NCBI GenBank assembly: GCA_045123075.1 | Contig: JBGVIJ010000055.1 | Location: 1 to 21,012, forward strand | Length of the DNA: 21,012 nt | DNA from: JAHHUH01 sp045123075 | Lineage (GTDB): Bacteria > Bacillota > Negativicutes > Acidaminococcales > Acidaminococcaceae | Reading direction: 5' to 3' | In this document: positions 7,837 through 15,229 of the stretch, piece by piece | Layout: each line of letters starts with the position of its first letter | How positions within the stretch are numbered: the first letter of the stretch is position 1 | The notes under the pieces: generated by a model | What the model saw: only the letters and a program-made list of their open reading frames with translations | Database searches by the model: none | Told to the model about the DNA's origin: nothing | Program-made: the position numbers and the translations under genes

Positions 7837-9345
7837 ATGGTGATGCATGTAAAACCTGAAAATTTACGTGGCGCTGCTAATATTTGCAGTGACGGTGGCA
7901 AGCATCCTTTAGCAGCTATGTTCGGTGCAGATGAAACCCAACGTGGGGGCGGTCTTGCTATCTATTGCCTGTTTTATAATAAAGAAAAACGTACCATGGA
8001 TACTGTTAAGGCAGAATTTCCTGTTGATGGCAGTTTAAGTTATCCTTGCCTGACTAATATTCTTCCTGCGGCTGCTTGGTACGAACGCGAACTGCACGAC
8101 ATGTTTGGTTTTGTTCCCGAAGACCATCCTGATTTACGTCCTTTGGTACTTCACGAAAGCTTCCCCGATGGTTTTCATCCTTTGCTTAAACGTTTCAACC
8201 CGAACTTCCAAGTACGCGGTAAACGCGAATACGAAATGATTGCTGCTAATGGTGAAGGTCTTTTTGAAGTTCCTGTAGGTCCTATCCACGCAGGTATCAT
8301 TGAACCTGGTCACTTCCGTTTTAGTCAAGCTGGCGAATCTATGCTTCAACTGGATGCGAAGCTGTTCTTTACCCATCGTGGTATTGAAAAAGCTGTGGAA
8401 GGTAAAACTCCCATAGAAGCGTTGCACATTGTAGAACGCATTTGCGGTGCTTGTACAGTGGCTAATACTTTGAGTTTCTGCCAAGCGGTAGAAAAACTTT
8501 CTAATGTGGAAGTTCCTCGTCGTGCGTGGCTTATCCGTACTTTGGCGGCGGAACTGGAACGCTTATACAATCACGTAGGCGATACCGGTAACGTATGTGC
8601 CGGTGTAGGCTTCTCTCCTGTAATTAGCATGGGTTCCCGTTTGAAAGAACATTTAATGCAATTATGTGAAGTGTTGGCTGGCAATCGTTTCCTGCGCGGT
8701 TTGATTGTTCCCGGCGGCGTTAAATATGATGTTGATGACCACATTTTAGAAGAAATTGAAGAAGAGTTGCGTCTGATTGAAAGAGAATATGCTACCATTG
8801 AACATATCATGTGGGAGCAAAATAACTTTATCAATCGTGTACGCACTACTGGTATTATAAAGGAACGTACTGCCTTTGACCTCGCCATGGTTGGCGTAGG
8901 TGCTCGCGCTAGCGGTGTAGCTCGCGACAGCCGTAAGGATATGGGCTTTGGGCTTTACGATGAATTTGATTTTAACGTAGTAACCGAAACTTCCGGTGAC
9001 GTTGAAGCTCGTATTAAAGTACGTATTGGTGAAGTAGCAGAAAGCTTGAAAATCATTCGTCAGGTAATCGGTTTCTTGCGTTATGACCTTAGCACAGAAT
9101 TGTGTGTAGATTTAGGTGAACTTCGCACTTTGGAAGGTAGCTGGGGCATTAGCGAATCTGCTCGCGGTGATAATTTACATTGGTTAATGCTGGACGAAGC
9201 AGGTCGCATTGACAGACTCTTTGTGCGCAGTGCATCTTATCCCAACTGGCCTGCGTTGACAGTGGCAGTACAAGGTGATATCATTCCTGACTTCCCGCTG
9301 ATTAACAAAAGCTTTGAATTATGTTATGCTTGCCTTGACCGATAG
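7837..9345 (+). CDS. hyfG: [NiFe] hydrogenase large subunit, HyfG-like (NuoC-NuoD fusion)
   Basis: 502 residues, start ATG 7837 with AGGAGG (7826-7831). Residues about 10-125 form a NuoC-like domain (WYERELHDMFGFVPEDHPDLRP); residues about 140-502 are the NuoD-like catalytic large subunit (HAGIIEPGHFRF, HRGIEK). The Ni-Fe ligands are present: L1 has C203 and C206 (RICGAC) and L2 has C496 and C499 (ELCYACLDR), matching the group 4 pattern. Two oddities: the position four residues after C206 is Asn210 where HycE/HyfG have His, and translation stops right after Arg502 of the L2 motif, leaving no C-terminal extension to be removed by a HycI-type protease. The enzyme would reduce protons or oxidise H2 on the cytoplasmic face of the membrane complex. 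No maturation gene is in the window. Confidence 0.92.
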   Translation: MVMHVKPENLRGAANICSDGGKHPLAAMFGADETQRGGGLAIYCLFYNKEKRTMDTVKAEFPVDGSLSYPCLTNILPAAAWYERELHDMFGFVPEDHPDLRPLVLHESFPDGFHPLLKRFNPNFQVRGKREYEMIAANGEGLFEVPVGPIHAGIIEPGHFRFSQAGESMLQLDAKLFFTHRGIEKAVEGKTPIEALHIVERICGACTVANTLSFCQAVEKLSNVEVPRRAWLIRTLAAELERLYNHVGDTGNVCAGVGFSPVISMGSRLKEHLMQLCEVLAGNRFLRGLIVPGGVKYDVDDHILEEIEEELRLIEREYATIEHIMWEQNNFINRVRTTGIIKERTAFDLAMVGVGARASGVARDSRKDMGFGLYDEFDFNVVTETSGDVEARIKVRIGEVAESLKIIRQVIGFLRYDLSTELCVDLGELRTLEGSWGISESARGDNLHWLMLDEAGRIDRLFVRSASYPNWPALTVAVQGDIIPDFPLINKSFELCYACLDR

Positions 9346-9356
9346 GGGGAACTATT

Positions 9357-10085
9357 GTGTTAAAGATGATTGAAGCCATTTTGGCAAAAAAAATAGTAAC
9401 TGAAAGTGTTAAAACTACCGGCGACAGACGTATGCGTGGTCAATTAAAGAACATGCACGGAAAAGATTATACCTGTTGCGGTGCTTGTGTTAACGCTTGT
9501 CCTGTTAAGGCAATTTCCTTGGTTGATGGTGTTCCTGTAATTGACTATAAAAAATGTATCTTCTGTGGTAAGTGTGTAGAAGTGTGTGCTGAAAGAGTAT
9601 TGCAACACAGCAATAAAGAAGTACTTGCAGAAATCTTGATTGAAGCACAAACCGAAGTTAAAGAAATTGTTACCGCTAAACTTGGTCGCTCCTTGCACGT
9701 ACGCCACGTGGACGCTGGTAGCTGTAACGCTTGTGATTTTGAAATGTGTGCCTTGAGTAATCCCATTTACGATTTGCATCGTTATGGTATTGCCTTTGTG
9801 GCTTCTCCTCGCCATGCGGATATGATTATGGTAACCGGCGTAGTAACTCGTAACTTGGAGCAAGCTTTACGAATGACTTATGAAGCAATGCCTGAACCTC
9901 GTCTTGTAATGGCTTGCGGTGCTTGCGCTGCAGGCGGCGAAACTTACGGTAGCACTTATGCAATTGTGGGTAAGGTTGCAGACGTTGTACCTGTGGATAT
10001 TGCTGTTCCCGGTTGTCCGCCGAGACCGAGTGCTATGATTGTAGCGCTTTGTGCAGCGGCAGATTTACTTAAGGAGAAAATGTAA
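9357..10085 (+). CDS. hyfI: hydrogenase small subunit HyfI-like fused to a ferredoxin domain
   Basis: 242 residues, start GTG 9357 with GGGGGA (9345-9350) overlapping the hyfG stop. Residues about 35-80 are a ferredoxin-like domain corresponding to HycF/HyfH; the second cluster motif is complete (C67, C70, C73, C77). The first (C41, C44, C48-Pro) lacks the usual leading Cys: Tyr38 is there instead, with a Cys at 40. Residues about 110-242 are the NuoB-like small subunit with the proximal [4Fe-4S] ligand set: GSCNAC (C123, C126), MACGACAAGG (C187/C190) and PGCPPRP (C220). The fusion puts the electron entry and proximal clusters on one chain, so electrons would flow ferredoxin domain to proximal cluster to Ni-Fe site. 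No separate polyferredoxin or formate dehydrogenase gene is in the operon. Confidence 0.91.
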   Translation: MLKMIEAILAKKIVTESVKTTGDRRMRGQLKNMHGKDYTCCGACVNACPVKAISLVDGVPVIDYKKCIFCGKCVEVCAERVLQHSNKEVLAEILIEAQTEVKEIVTAKLGRSLHVRHVDAGSCNACDFEMCALSNPIYDLHRYGIAFVASPRHADMIMVTGVVTRNLEQALRMTYEAMPEPRLVMACGACAAGGETYGSTYAIVGKVADVVPVDIAVPGCPPRPSAMIVALCAAADLLKEKM

Positions 10086-10570
10086 TGATTACATATAGAG
10101 CTGCAAAGTTTAGTGATGTAGAGAACATCCACAAACTTTTAAATGATTATGCGAAAGCAGGCTTGATGCTTCCGCGCTCTCGTAATGCAATCTATGAGAA
10201 CCTGCGTGATTATATCGTAGCTGTACAAGGCAGTCATTTAGTTGGTTGTGGTGCTTTGCATTTTGTTTGGGATCGTTTGGCTGAGATTCGTTCTCTTGCT
10301 GTTGACCCTGAATTAAAATGTACCGGTATTGGCAGAAACATTGTAGAGTTGTTGGAAAAAGAGGGGATTGAACGTGGTGTAAAAATGTTCTTTACCTTAA
10401 CTTACCAACCTGGCTTCTTTGCTAAATGTAATTACATCGAAACTGCTAAAGAAAAACTTCCGCAAAAAGTTTGGAAGGAATGTGTATATTGTCCGCAATA
10501 TCCGTACTGCAGTGAAATTGCATTCGTAAAGACTACTGTAGACTACCAACCTGGTGATATTTTATTTTAA
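10085..10570 (+). CDS. GNAT acetyltransferase, short ArgA-like
   Basis: 161 residues, cytosolic GNAT-fold protein. Start ATG 10085 shares a base with the hyfI stop (TAATG) and has AAGGAG at 10071-10076. Family features are MLPRSRNAIYENLRDY near residue 30, GCGALHFVWDRLAEIRSLAV, the acetyl-CoA pyrophosphate loop K78-x-x-G81-x-G83, FFTLTYQPGFFAKCNY, LPQKVW, and a Cys-rich tail (C133, C136, C142). This matches the short stand-alone N-acetyltransferases related to the GNAT domain of N-acetylglutamate synthase, some of which do the first step of arginine synthesis. The substrate here is not proven. It is translationally coupled to the hydrogenase genes and is the last gene before the tRNA operon; no terminator is seen after it. 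Confidence 0.85.
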   Translation: MITYRAAKFSDVENIHKLLNDYAKAGLMLPRSRNAIYENLRDYIVAVQGSHLVGCGALHFVWDRLAEIRSLAVDPELKCTGIGRNIVELLEKEGIERGVKMFFTLTYQPGFFAKCNYIETAKEKLPQKVWKECVYCPQYPYCSEIAFVKTTVDYQPGDILF

Positions 10571-10588
10571 AATATTTTACAAAAGTAC

Positions 10589-10617
10589 TTGCATTTAATT
10601 TTAAGATGTGGTATCAT
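10589..10617 (+). promoter_or_regulatory. promoter of the tRNA-Asp-Gly-Trp operon
   Basis: TTGCAT (10589-10594), 17-nt spacer, TATCAT (10612-10617), about 28 nt before the first tRNA. It begins 18 nt after the acetyltransferase stop. Confidence 0.65.
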
Positions 10618-10645
10618 CTATAAATGTCAGGCGACTGATAAAAAT

Positions 10646-10722
10646 GGCCCGGTGGTTCAGTTGGTTAGAATGCCGCCCTGTCACGGCGGAGGTCGAGGGT
10701 TCGAGTCCCTTCCGGGTCGCCA
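10646..10722 (+). tRNA. tRNA-Asp (GTC)
   Basis: 77-nt cloverleaf with acceptor arms GGCCCGG / CCGGGTC, anticodon loop CTGTCAC giving anticodon GUC, a T loop TTCGAGT, discriminator G and encoded CCA (10720-10722). Confidence 0.96.
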
Positions 10723-10729
10723 TTTTTTA

Positions 10730-10805
<76 letters not shown>

Positions 10806-10806
10806 C

Positions 10807-10882
10807 AGGGGTATAGCTCAACTGGTAGAGTAGCGGTCTCCAAAACCGTTGGTTGTGGGTTCGATTCCTACTGCCCCTGCCA
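10807..10882 (+). tRNA. tRNA-Trp (CCA)
   Basis: 76-nt cloverleaf with acceptor arms AGGGGTA / TGCCCCT, anticodon loop CTCCAAA giving anticodon CCA, discriminator G and encoded 3' CCA. Only one base separates it from tRNA-Gly. Confidence 0.96.
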
Positions 10883-10894
10883 AGAGATTTTAAC

Positions 10895-10922
10895 GACGTA
10901 GACGAAAGTCTACGTCTTTTTT
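10895..10922 (+). terminator. terminator of the tRNA operon
   Basis: 9-bp perfect stem GACGTAGAC / GTCTACGTC closed by a GAAA tetraloop and followed by six T. Confidence 0.93.
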
Positions 10923-10942
10923 AATTCTACAATGGTTATAAA

Positions 10943-10980
10943 AAAATATGGCGTAGTCCGATAGGACTACGCCTTTTGTT
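10943..10980 (-). terminator. terminator of the lipoprotein gene (possibly bidirectional)
   Basis: 10-bp perfect stem GGCGTAGTCC (10950-10959) / GGACTACGCC (10964-10973). On the minus strand it is followed by ATATTTTTTT; on the plus strand by TTTTGTT. It sits 12 nt downstream of the minus-strand lipoprotein stop. Confidence 0.88.
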
Positions 10981-10991
10981 CGTCTAAGTTT

Positions 10992-11648
10992 TTATTTTTT
11001 ATAAGCCGCTGCTGCTAAGATATCCATTTTAGCATATTCTTTGGGAACTCTGCCCATGTCGAATTTTGCAGCAACTTTTTCGTTAGCAGGAACGCCTACT
11101 GCAAAGAGGCTTCTTGCGTAGATAACTTCGCCAGCTTCATCGTAGTAAACTACTTGAGCGGTGCAGTTCAAATCTTTGCCAGTACTGTTGGTGATGGCAG
11201 CAACTTCTTTTTTATAATCCAGGTCATAAACTACGCCGGATTTGTTGTCTTCACCAATACCGGGAACCAGTACGTCAAATTTAGAGCGTTCTTGTTTAAC
11301 GAGGGTGTATTTAATTTTTTCGGTTTCTTTCTTGGTGGGGTTCATGGGAACGTAAACGCTTTGTTTAGCACCAAGAGCGGTTATGGTATTGTTTTCGATA
11401 GCTTCCAACCAGAAGTCTTCCTTGCCATAGCAATCTGCTTTAAAGGTTACTTGTACGGTGGAATCACCATTGTTGGAAACAAGCACGCCAAAATTATCAG
11501 AGGTAATTTTTAAGCCTAAGATTTTTGCGCTACGAGACCATTCTACCGGTTTCAGGGAGATGTTTTTGTCATCAAGACCGCAACCGCTTACCGCGCAGAT
11601 TGCCAACAAAAATACAAAACTCATAATGATATTAATAATCTTTTTCAT
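10992..11648 (-). CDS. lipoprotein of unknown function
   Basis: 218 residues. Start ATG at 11648-11646 with AAAGGAG 8 nt upstream; the in-frame GTG at 11654 is too close to the ribosome site. The N terminus is a lipoprotein signal (MKK, hydrophobic stretch, lipobox V20-S21-G22-C23), so the mature chain is anchored by lipid at C23. The remainder looks like two beta-rich domains: the first around residues 35-110 with VLVSNNGDSTVQVTFKADCYG, the second around 145-215 with AAITNSTGKDLNCTAQVVYYD and YARSLFAVGVPANEKVAAKF. The pattern of a hydrophilic strand, NxTGxDL and a Tyr-rich strand resembles the FxLYD-like extracellular immunoglobulin-type folds, but this is a weak resemblance. Single-gene unit with its own promoter and terminator. 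Confidence 0.82.
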   Translation of the reverse strand: MKKIINIIMSFVFLLAICAVSGCGLDDKNISLKPVEWSRSAKILGLKITSDNFGVLVSNNGDSTVQVTFKADCYGKEDFWLEAIENNTITALGAKQSVYVPMNPTKKETEKIKYTLVKQERSKFDVLVPGIGEDNKSGVVYDLDYKKEVAAITNSTGKDLNCTAQVVYYDEAGEVIYARSLFAVGVPANEKVAAKFDMGRVPKEYAKMDILAAAAYKK

Positions 11649-11688
11649 AAGCACTACTCCTTTCGGATTTTAAATTATTCCTATGAGA

Positions 11689-11717
11689 ATTATAACATTT
11701 TTTTACAATAGCTTCAA
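11689..11717 (-). promoter_or_regulatory. promoter of the lipoprotein gene
   Basis: Minus strand: TTGAAG (11717-11712), 17-nt spacer, perfect TATAAT (11694-11689), about 40 nt before the start codon. Confidence 0.72.
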
Positions 11718-11751
11718 TTAAAGGATGTTATAAAATATTTATGACGTCATG

Positions 11752-11780
11752 TTGAAAAAAATCTTCAAGTAGTATACACT
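11752..11780 (+). promoter_or_regulatory. promoter of ccpN-ppsR
   Basis: TTGAAA (11752-11757) followed by TATACACT: either TATACA with a 15-nt spacer or TACACT with a 17-nt spacer. The 10-bp palindrome ATGACGTCAT (11741-11750) lies directly upstream and could be an operator. Confidence 0.45.
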
Positions 11781-11804
11781 ATATTTGAAATTACTAGAAA
11801 GGGT

Positions 11805-12470
11805 GTGAGCATCATAGCTTTAAGCAACAGGCAAAAACGTATTGCTGAGATTGTGCGCTTGGAAGGCCCTATCACCGGCGAGCATATTGCAGAGCGCTTA
11901 AACGTTACAAGAGCCGCTTTGCGTAGCGACTTAGCTATTTTAATTATGGGTGGTATCTTAGACGCACGCCCGAAGGTTGGTTACTACTACACAGGCAAAA
12001 ATACTTTAGGTATGCTCATGGAAGAAATTTCCAATATCTGCGTAAAGGATTTGCAATCTGTACCTATTGCCATTGGTCAGGACAAAAGTGCCTATGAAGC
12101 AATAGTGACCATGTTTTTAGAAGATGTTGGTTCTGTTTTCATCTTGGATGAATCAGGGTTGTTATCCGGTGTAGTATCTCGTAAGGATTTGCTCAAGGCA
12201 GCAATCAATAACGCAGATTTGCACAATTTACCCGTAGTAATGGTTATGACTCCTTTGTCTAAAATTATTGTAGTTAATGAAGATGAGTCTGTAGCTTCTG
12301 CTGCGCGTAAGGTTATTGATAATGAAATTGATAGCTTGCCGGTAGTTCGTGCCGTTAATGTTGGCAAACGTAGCTACGAGGTAGTTGGTCGTATTACTAA
12401 AACTAATTTTACACGTCTGCTGGTAGATTTGGCAGAAGGTAAAGGAGGGCATTATAACAGTGAAAGCTAA
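11805..12470 (+). CDS. ccpN: CcpN-like transcriptional repressor (HTH plus two CBS domains)
   Basis: 221 residues. Residues about 5-62 form a winged helix-turn-helix of the DeoR/HTH_11 type (RQKRIAEIVRLEGPITGEHIAERLNV, then TRAALRSDLAIL); residues about 80-135 and 146-212 are two CBS domains (VFILDESGLLSGVVSRKDLL and VMTPLSKIIVVNEDESVASA). In Bacillus subtilis CcpN represses gluconeogenic genes (gapB, pckA) when glycolytic substrate is present, with the CBS pair sensing adenine nucleotides. The gene next to it encodes the PPDK regulatory protein, as in Bacillus, which supports orthology. The assigned start is GTG 11805, but AAAGGG ends only 2 nt before it, so a slightly different or non-standard start (for example ATC/ATA at 11811-11816) cannot be excluded. 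Confidence 0.88.
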   Translation: MSIIALSNRQKRIAEIVRLEGPITGEHIAERLNVTRAALRSDLAILIMGGILDARPKVGYYYTGKNTLGMLMEEISNICVKDLQSVPIAIGQDKSAYEAIVTMFLEDVGSVFILDESGLLSGVVSRKDLLKAAINNADLHNLPVVMVMTPLSKIIVVNEDESVASAARKVIDNEIDSLPVVRAVNVGKRSYEVVGRITKTNFTRLLVDLAEGKGGHYNSES

Positions 12471-13284
12471 TCCGATTATTTATGCAGTTTCTGACTCTAT
12501 CGGCGAAACTGCTGAATCCGTAGTAAAGGCTACCGTTAGCCAATTTATTGAAGAAAAATTTGACGTTACCCGTATTCCTTACGTAAAAGATAAAGCGCAA
12601 ATTGATAAAATTATTGAAGAAGCAGCTCAACATAAAGCTGTTATTTGCCATACCATAGTTTCTCCTGAACTGCGTGACCATATTGCAGACAAAGCTTTGG
12701 CTATGGATGTACAAGTTGTTGACGTGCTTGGTCCTATGATTAAATCTGTAGAAAAGGTGACTGGTCTGTTGCCTAAAAACCAAGCTGGTTTGATTCACTC
12801 TCTTGACCACGAATACTTCAAACGCGTGGAAGCTGTAGAATTTGCAGTTAAGTACGACGATGGTAAGAACCCTATGGGCTTGCTGAAAGCTGACGTGGTA
12901 ATCATTGGCGTATCCCGTACTTCTAAAACTCCGCTTTCCATGTACCTTGCACATAAACGTATTAAGGTTGCAAACGTTCCCTTGGTTCCAGAACTTGCTC
13001 CGCCTGAAGAATTGTTCAAGGTTCCTCCTCACAAAGTTGTTGGCCTTTTGATTGATCCTTTTAAGCTCAACGAAATTCGTTCTGAACGTTTGAAAACTAT
13101 GGGGCTTTCCGATAGCGCTGTTTACGCAGATATGAAACGTATCGGCGAAGAGTTGGAATACGCAAAAGGTATTATGCGTCGTATTCATTGTCCCATCATT
13201 AACGTTTCCAACCGTGCGATTGAAGAAACCGCAGGAATTATTTTGGAATATGTTAAAAAGAACCAAGAAAAATACGGCGAATAA
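12460..13284 (+). CDS. ppsR: pyruvate, phosphate dikinase regulatory protein (PpsR/YqfL family)
   Basis: 274 residues, DUF299 family: a bifunctional ADP-dependent kinase and inorganic-phosphate-dependent phosphorylase that switches pyruvate phosphate dikinase (or PEP synthase) off and on. The N terminus IIYAVSDSIGETAESVVKA is diagnostic, and the P-loop-like GVSRTSKT is at residues 150-157. The YLAHKRIKVANVPLVPE and IDPFKLNEIRSERL segments are also family features. Start GTG 12460 overlaps ccpN by 11 nt; AGGAGG (12443-12448) is 11 nt upstream, a long spacing that no better start codon relieves. The partner dikinase is not in the window. A terminator follows 16 nt after the stop. Confidence 0.93.
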   Translation: MKANPIIYAVSDSIGETAESVVKATVSQFIEEKFDVTRIPYVKDKAQIDKIIEEAAQHKAVICHTIVSPELRDHIADKALAMDVQVVDVLGPMIKSVEKVTGLLPKNQAGLIHSLDHEYFKRVEAVEFAVKYDDGKNPMGLLKADVVIIGVSRTSKTPLSMYLAHKRIKVANVPLVPELAPPEELFKVPPHKVVGLLIDPFKLNEIRSERLKTMGLSDSAVYADMKRIGEELEYAKGIMRRIHCPIINVSNRAIEETAGIILEYVKKNQEKYGE

Positions 13285-13300
13285 TCATCAGTAAAAATTA

Positions 13301-13336
13301 AGGACTGTCCGGTTTTGGACAGTCCTGTTTTGTTTT
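13301..13336 (+). terminator. terminator of ccpN-ppsR
   Basis: 10-bp perfect stem AGGACTGTCC (13301-13310) / GGACAGTCCT (13317-13326), loop GGTTTT, followed by GTTTTGTTTT. Confidence 0.92.
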
Positions 13337-13368
13337 GAATAAGAAGTTTTCGTGAAAAAAGAGGATTT

Positions 13369-13396
13369 TTGCACTAAATAGGGAATATAAAATAAG
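13369..13396 (+). promoter_or_regulatory. possible promoter of dnaG-rpoD
   Basis: TTGCAC (13369-13374) is followed by an A/T-rich stretch with TATAAAATAAG (13386-13396). The nearest spacing for a consensus-like -10 is short (TATAAA 11 nt, TAAAAT 13 nt); AATAAG gives 16 nt. The region certainly starts a new unit, since a terminator precedes it, but the exact -10 is uncertain. Confidence 0.3.
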
Positions 13397-13422
13397 GTAA
13401 GAATTAGGCTAGGAGTGTTTTT

Positions 13423-15198
13423 ATGAGCGTCGAAGTAAATGATTTTAAGGAGCAGGTCCGCAATCACGCAAATATTGTGGAAGTAGTCTCCGGTTATGTG
13501 GCGCTCAAGAAGAAGGGGCGTAAGCATTGGGGTTGTTGTCCTTTCCATGGAGAAAAAACACCTTCCTTTACCGTAGATGAAGAAAAAGGTTTCTTCTATT
13601 GCTTCGGATGCCATGAAACCGGTGACGTCTTCAAATTTATTATGAAGAGTGAAAACTGCGGGTTTATGGATGCCGTAAAGTTTCTTGCGAATAAGTATGG
13701 TATTCCCATTCCTGAACGCCAAAAGACTGCACAGGAGATTGCTCGTGAGCAAAAGGCAAAACAAGTTATTGCTACCAATGAACTGGCAGCTAAGTTTTAT
13801 CAAGCTTGTTTGACGAAGACGCCTTACGGTAAAGCTGCTTTAGATTACTTGCACAACCGTGGCATTACGGATGAAATTATAGAAGACTTTTCCATAGGCT
13901 TTGCCATCAACAGCTTTAACGGGTTGATGAATGCTTTGAGAAAGCGCGGGTACAATGAAGAAATGCTAATGCAGGCAGGACTCGCGGTGCCCGGTAAAAA
14001 TGGTGGAGCTTACGATAAATTTCGCGGTAGGGTGATGATTCCCATTAAAGACCCACGTGGAAGGATTGTAGGTTTTACAGGGCGCATCTTAGGTGATGGA
14101 ATGCCCAAGTATATGAATACCGGTGAAACGGAATTCTTCATTAAAAGATATTTGCTATTTGGTTTAGATATTGCGGTTAATGAGATTCGCAAAACTCGTC
14201 AGGCAATAGTGGTTGAAGGGCATATGGACGCCATCAGTCTGCACGCTGCGGGGGTAAAAAATGCAGTTGCTTCCATGGGTACTGCCTTCGCTGCGGAACA
14301 GGCTAGACTTTTGAAGCGTATGGCGGACGAAGTTGTTTTTTGCTACGATAGTGACAATGCAGGGCGCAATGCTTCTGTGCGGGCGGTGAGTATCGCTCGT
14401 GCTGCAGGCTTAAAGGTGCGCGTTGCAGGGGTGCCTGATGGCAAGGATCCAGATGAATTTATTCGTCAACATGGGAAGGAAGCTTTCCTCGAAGTTATCA
14501 AGCAAGGGCTTGATGGCATAGATTATCAAGTTGAAGAAACTATTTTGCAAAATAATGTTACAAATTTAGCAGGAAAAGTGGAAGCTGTGTCGAAAATAAT
14601 ACCATTCCTGTTAGAATGTAAAAATGAAATTGAAGCTGCAGAGCATATTCGCAGGCTAGCGCAACGTCTTACTATTGACGAAGGGCTTATCACCGCAGAG
14701 TATCGCAAAGTGGCTAAAAAAAGTGGAGTTCAGGCGAGCAGCGTTGTGCAGCAGCCTACAGTGAAGTCCACATATACTGCTGAACAGCAGGCAGAAGAAA
14801 TGCTTTTGGCTGTGCTTTTAGAACACCCAAGACTGGCGTTAGGATGCCAAGATGTTATTGATGAAGTGGGTTTTGTTCATGAAGCACGCAGAATGATTTT
14901 TGACTGCATCATTGCTAATGAAGATGAGCAAGCCGTAGAGGTTCATCAGCTGATGGAACTTTTAGGTGATGAAGCATCATCTATCTTAGCAGGCATACTG
15001 TCGAAGAATGTACCTGAAAAAGATTGTGAAAAAATCGTTGAGGACTGTCTGAGACAGATGAAAAAAGGCTTTTTGGAAAAAGAGTACGAAAAGCACCGTC
15101 TTTTAGCCGATGAATTTGAGCGCTCCGGTGATGAGCGTTTTATGAGTGAACTTATGGAAAGCCAAAGGATAAAGAATGAAATCAAAGAACTCTACTGA
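13423..15198 (+). CDS. dnaG: DNA primase DnaG
   Basis: 591 residues, bacterial primase that makes RNA primers at the replication fork. Start ATG 13423 with AGGAG nearby (13410-13414). The N-terminal CHC2 zinc ribbon is complete (C39, H42, C60, C63). The catalytic RNA polymerase domain follows, with KYMNTGETEFF, and the TOPRIM metal site has E265 (VVEGHMDA) and the D309-x-D311 pair (CYDSDNAGRN). The C-terminal helicase-binding region (from about residue 455, AEQQAEEMLLAVLLEHPRL) is present, so the protein is full length. It precedes rpoD by 31 nt, the classical macromolecular-synthesis pairing. Confidence 0.96.
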   Translation: MSVEVNDFKEQVRNHANIVEVVSGYVALKKKGRKHWGCCPFHGEKTPSFTVDEEKGFFYCFGCHETGDVFKFIMKSENCGFMDAVKFLANKYGIPIPERQKTAQEIAREQKAKQVIATNELAAKFYQACLTKTPYGKAALDYLHNRGITDEIIEDFSIGFAINSFNGLMNALRKRGYNEEMLMQAGLAVPGKNGGAYDKFRGRVMIPIKDPRGRIVGFTGRILGDGMPKYMNTGETEFFIKRYLLFGLDIAVNEIRKTRQAIVVEGHMDAISLHAAGVKNAVASMGTAFAAEQARLLKRMADEVVFCYDSDNAGRNASVRAVSIARAAGLKVRVAGVPDGKDPDEFIRQHGKEAFLEVIKQGLDGIDYQVEETILQNNVTNLAGKVEAVSKIIPFLLECKNEIEAAEHIRRLAQRLTIDEGLITAEYRKVAKKSGVQASSVVQQPTVKSTYTAEQQAEEMLLAVLLEHPRLALGCQDVIDEVGFVHEARRMIFDCIIANEDEQAVEVHQLMELLGDEASSILAGILSKNVPEKDCEKIVEDCLRQMKKGFLEKEYEKHRLLADEFERSGDERFMSELMESQRIKNEIKELY

Positions 15199-15229
15199 TG
15201 CAAAAAAGAAGATGGAAGGAGGGGGCACC

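Noticed and set aside
12409..13266. 285-codon minus-strand open frame opposite ppsR
   Set aside because: Rich in Asn/Phe/His with no recognisable motif and no ribosome site; the plus-strand ppsR is clearly the real gene.
15176..15229. Upstream in-frame ATG adding 18 residues to RpoD
   Set aside because: It lies within the end of dnaG without its own ribosome site, whereas ATG 15230 has a very strong one.
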